DNA of 64,000 nt, from contig NZ_PRDM01000003.1 in assembly GCF_015182285.1 (NCBI RefSeq), positions 434,001-498,000 on the forward strand. The letters run 5' to 3'. The notes under the pieces were generated by a model that worked only from the letters and a program-made list of their open reading frames with translations, was not told the origin of the DNA and did not search any database. The position numbers and the translations under genes were made by a program. Every line of letters begins with the position of its first letter. The first letter of the stretch is position 1. Source of the stretch: Flavobacterium hungaricum. Its GTDB lineage: Bacteria > Bacteroidota > Bacteroidia > Flavobacteriales > Flavobacteriaceae. Of this stretch, positions 62,038 to 64,000 are shown one piece after another.

Positions 62038-63810
62038 CTATATAACTCCCAGTTTCTGCATTAAAAATGTTGCGCTTTTGTTTTTACAGATTCCATTTCG
62101 GAGTTTGTAATCAAAATGCAGATCGTTGTTTTGAATTTCAACTTCAAAACATTGATTGATTAAAGTTTCTGGATATTCATTTGTAGTTAAGCAGACTTCA
62201 ATGTCGTGTGTCGCAATTGCGCCGATTGCTTTTTTAGAAATTATCTTCTTCACTACCTCAATCGTTCCGTTTCGTTTGTCGTCCGAATTTGTACCTCTTA
62301 AAATCTCATCTAATAAAACAAAAGCAGGTTGATTTTCAAGTGCTTCCATGATCTGTTTTAAACGTTTGATTTCAGCAAAAAAGTAAGATTCACTATCAGA
62401 TAAAGAATCAGACAAACGCATTGAAACTAATACAGGAAGTGGATGTATCTTAGCCTCTGAAGCACAAACCACTGAGCCGATTCCCCCCAGTACCATATTG
62501 ATTCCTAGACTTCTTAAAAAAGTACTTTTACCAGACATGTTAGAACCGGTCAAAATCACGAAAGACTGCGGATGAAATGAAGTGTCATTTCCAATTCTGG
62601 TTTCGGGATTTAAAAGGGGATGACTAAGATTTTTAAATTCAATTTTATAATCAGAATTAATTTCAGGGAAAACAAAATCTTCGTTATTATAAGCCAGATT
62701 GGCAAGACTGTTTAACGTTTCGATTTCGCCGATAATGTCCATCCAGTTGGAAATTTCAGAAGCGTAATTTTGTTTCCATTTCAATAAAGCTCTTAAAACA
62801 TGCAGGTTAAATAAAAATGTTCCATTGAATACTGTTGCAGTTACAAAATTGTTTATCGTATCCATTCTAGAAAACAATTCAGAAAGCTGTTTTAAATGCT
62901 GGCTGGCTTTTATATTTTTAAAAATAAGCGTTTGCTGCAGCGCGGCTAATTTTTTGGATTGGAAGGTTTCATTCTCAATTTTTTCAATTAATAAGCTATA
63001 ATGTTTAATGATTTTATCAACGTTGTCTGCTCTTGCAATTTCAGATTGTATTCTTTTTGCAGCCCTTCCTAAAATAATTAAATTGGCAATGAAAATATAA
63101 GTAACGTATGAAAGTAAAATGGTTTTGGAAGTAATAAAATACGCTGCCAGAAATCCAAAGAATAAAACTGGAAAAATAATTGAAAGTGAAACTAAAACTT
63201 TAGATAAAGGGTCATTTTTAGAAGATATCCAATGTTTTATCGCTTCATAAGAAGATTTAGAGTCATGACTTATAATGGCTAATGCTTGAAATTGCTGTCT
63301 CCAGTCTACTTTATTTTTCAACTCATTTACAGCTTCCTGATTTTCTAAAATGGAAGATTCAGAAAGTGTTTTTTGCAATAATAACGCAAGTGTTTTTTTA
63401 CCAATGTAAGATGCCGTTCGATTTAAACTTTGAAATAAAGAATGTTCTCCAAAAATATCTAAATCGTAAGCATAGGGATGATGAAAATCGATGAATTCAA
63501 TTCCATTTTCAAAAGGCGTTTTTTCTCTTTTTAAGAAAGCAATTTCGTTTTGGTTAATCTTTAAAAGTGTTTCTGCAAAGAGTCTTTGAAAAGATATTTT
63601 AGAATGAATTTTCATTAAAACAATAAAACCAACAAAAGACAGAACAGCAAGAAGAACAAAAAGTATTTCGCTTGTTTTGATGTAATAAAACATAAAAAAC
63701 AGAAAAAGGAAAATACTTAATAACCTCAAAAGGCTTACGCTGTTGTATTTTTTGTTGGTTTTTTGATATAGTTCTGAATATTGTGTAACCTTGTCTAGAT
63801 ATGCTTTCAT
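62038..63810 (-). CDS. Membrane-anchored MutS-family ATPase
   Basis: The first ~60 residues contain two membrane helices (LLSIFLFLFFMFYYI and ILFVLLAVLSFVGFIVLMKI), and a second pair is near 207-255. A MutS core/lever-like helical region (255-360) precedes the MutS ATPase domain: ILTGSNMSGKSTFLRSLG (Walker A, from Gly422), SYFFAEIKRL, FVLLDEILRGTNSDD (Walker B) and AIATHDIEVC. It lacks the mismatch-recognition domain I and the Smr nuclease tail, so it is neither MutS1 nor full MutS2. Membrane-bound MutS-related proteins of this kind are frequent in Bacteroidota; their function is unknown. Confidence 0.88.
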   Translation of the reverse strand: MKAYLDKVTQYSELYQKTNKKYNSVSLLRLLSIFLFLFFMFYYIKTSEILFVLLAVLSFVGFIVLMKIHSKISFQRLFAETLLKINQNEIAFLKREKTPFENGIEFIDFHHPYAYDLDIFGEHSLFQSLNRTASYIGKKTLALLLQKTLSESSILENQEAVNELKNKVDWRQQFQALAIISHDSKSSYEAIKHWISSKNDPLSKVLVSLSIIFPVLFFGFLAAYFITSKTILLSYVTYIFIANLIILGRAAKRIQSEIARADNVDKIIKHYSLLIEKIENETFQSKKLAALQQTLIFKNIKASQHLKQLSELFSRMDTINNFVTATVFNGTFLFNLHVLRALLKWKQNYASEISNWMDIIGEIETLNSLANLAYNNEDFVFPEINSDYKIEFKNLSHPLLNPETRIGNDTSFHPQSFVILTGSNMSGKSTFLRSLGINMVLGGIGSVVCASEAKIHPLPVLVSMRLSDSLSDSESYFFAEIKRLKQIMEALENQPAFVLLDEILRGTNSDDKRNGTIEVVKKIISKKAIGAIATHDIEVCLTTNEYPETLINQCFEVEIQNNDLHFDYKLRNGICKNKSATFLMQKLGVI

Positions 63811-63872
63811 TAATAATTATTTACTGAAATACAAATATAGCTTTTAAGTTATATAACCATTCAATTTGCTGT

Positions 63873-64000
63873 TTAATCTTCATGCATCACCAAAATAGGA
63901 ACCGGGACTTCTTTTGATATTTTTTTTGTAAAACTAGAATCAAACAGACCTTCAAAGAAAGATCTCTTGTGAGTGATCGTAGTTAAAATGTCAATGTCTT
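63873..64000 (-). CDS. Universal stress protein family, C-terminal fragment at window edge
   Basis: The minus strand is open from the window end to a stop at 63873-63875, giving about 42 residues: DIDILTTITHKRSFFEGLFD, then SSFTKKISKEVPVPILVMHE and a final Asp. Hydrophobic strand, basic loop and VPVPILVMH near the end are typical of the UspA fold C-terminus, where relatives end in PVLVL or similar. The nucleotide-binding part is outside the window. It would be transcribed in the same direction as, and upstream of, the MutS-like gene, with about 60 bp between. Confidence 0.7.
   Translation of the reverse strand, partial: DIDILTTITHKRSFFEGLFDSSFTKKISKEVPVPILVMHED

Overview
The window looks like a chromosome segment of a Flavobacterium-type member of the Bacteroidota. 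The DNA is AT-rich throughout, there is a SusC/SusD pair, genes have sparse Shine-Dalgarno signals, and one likely promoter (at the TonB receptor of the iron locus) fits the Bacteroidota TTTG / TAnnTTTG form. Genus is inferred from overall protein and repeat style, not from a marker gene.

Region 1 (1-42789) is a large glycan-utilisation locus whose enzyme set best fits complex, fucosylated N-glycans. It holds two GH2 enzymes (the first cut by the window edge), two GH29 fucosidases, two GH92 alpha-mannosidases, a GH20 hexosaminidase, a GH35 beta-galactosidase, a PA14-containing GH3, a GH130 mannoside phosphorylase, a CBM9-like protein, a GHL10-type lipoprotein, a BNR-repeat sialidase-like protein and a glycosylasparaginase that would split the last GlcNAc-Asn bond. 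Uptake is by SusC/SusD, an SSS symporter and a FucP-type MFS permease. Amino-sugar catabolism is represented by a glucosamine-6-phosphate deaminase fused to a LmbE-type deacetylase. A LytS/LytR-type two-component pair sits inside the locus as its likely regulator. Two tight gene runs (15453-22867 and 24220-34860) look like operons. No endoglycosidase or PNGase is visible here. Three unrelated genes (6174-8979) interrupt the locus next to dense repeat arrays.

Region 2 (43040-45529) has an M28 peptidase flanked by two copies of one repeat family, then a divergent HxlR regulator / NmrA-like reductase pair.

Region 3 (45626-55457, minus strand) is an iron-acquisition and membrane electron-transfer cluster. 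In transcription order it encodes an exported ankyrin protein, a DUF2271 protein, a PepSY membrane protein fused to a flavodoxin/FAD reductase, an ApbE flavin transferase, a TonB-dependent receptor and a DUF4374 lipoprotein. It resembles the xenosiderophore system XusABC of Bacteroides, with added parts for protein flavinylation and reduction. I consider it the most mechanistically interesting system in the window. The receptor promoter is overlapped by a 19-bp near-perfect palindrome.

Region 4 (55458-64000) carries class I ribonucleotide reductase nrdB-nrdA behind a cluster of four identical DnaA-box-like nonamers, an acyltransferase, a CPA1 Na+/H+ antiporter, a membrane-anchored MutS-like ATPase and the end of a universal stress protein gene.

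Interspersed repeats are unusually common: a ~145-bp element with 13-bp terminal inverted repeats (two copies), a ~117-bp tandem hairpin array, a large inverted-repeat family of four copies, and tandem 14-mers. I saw no tRNA, rRNA, transposase or CRISPR array.
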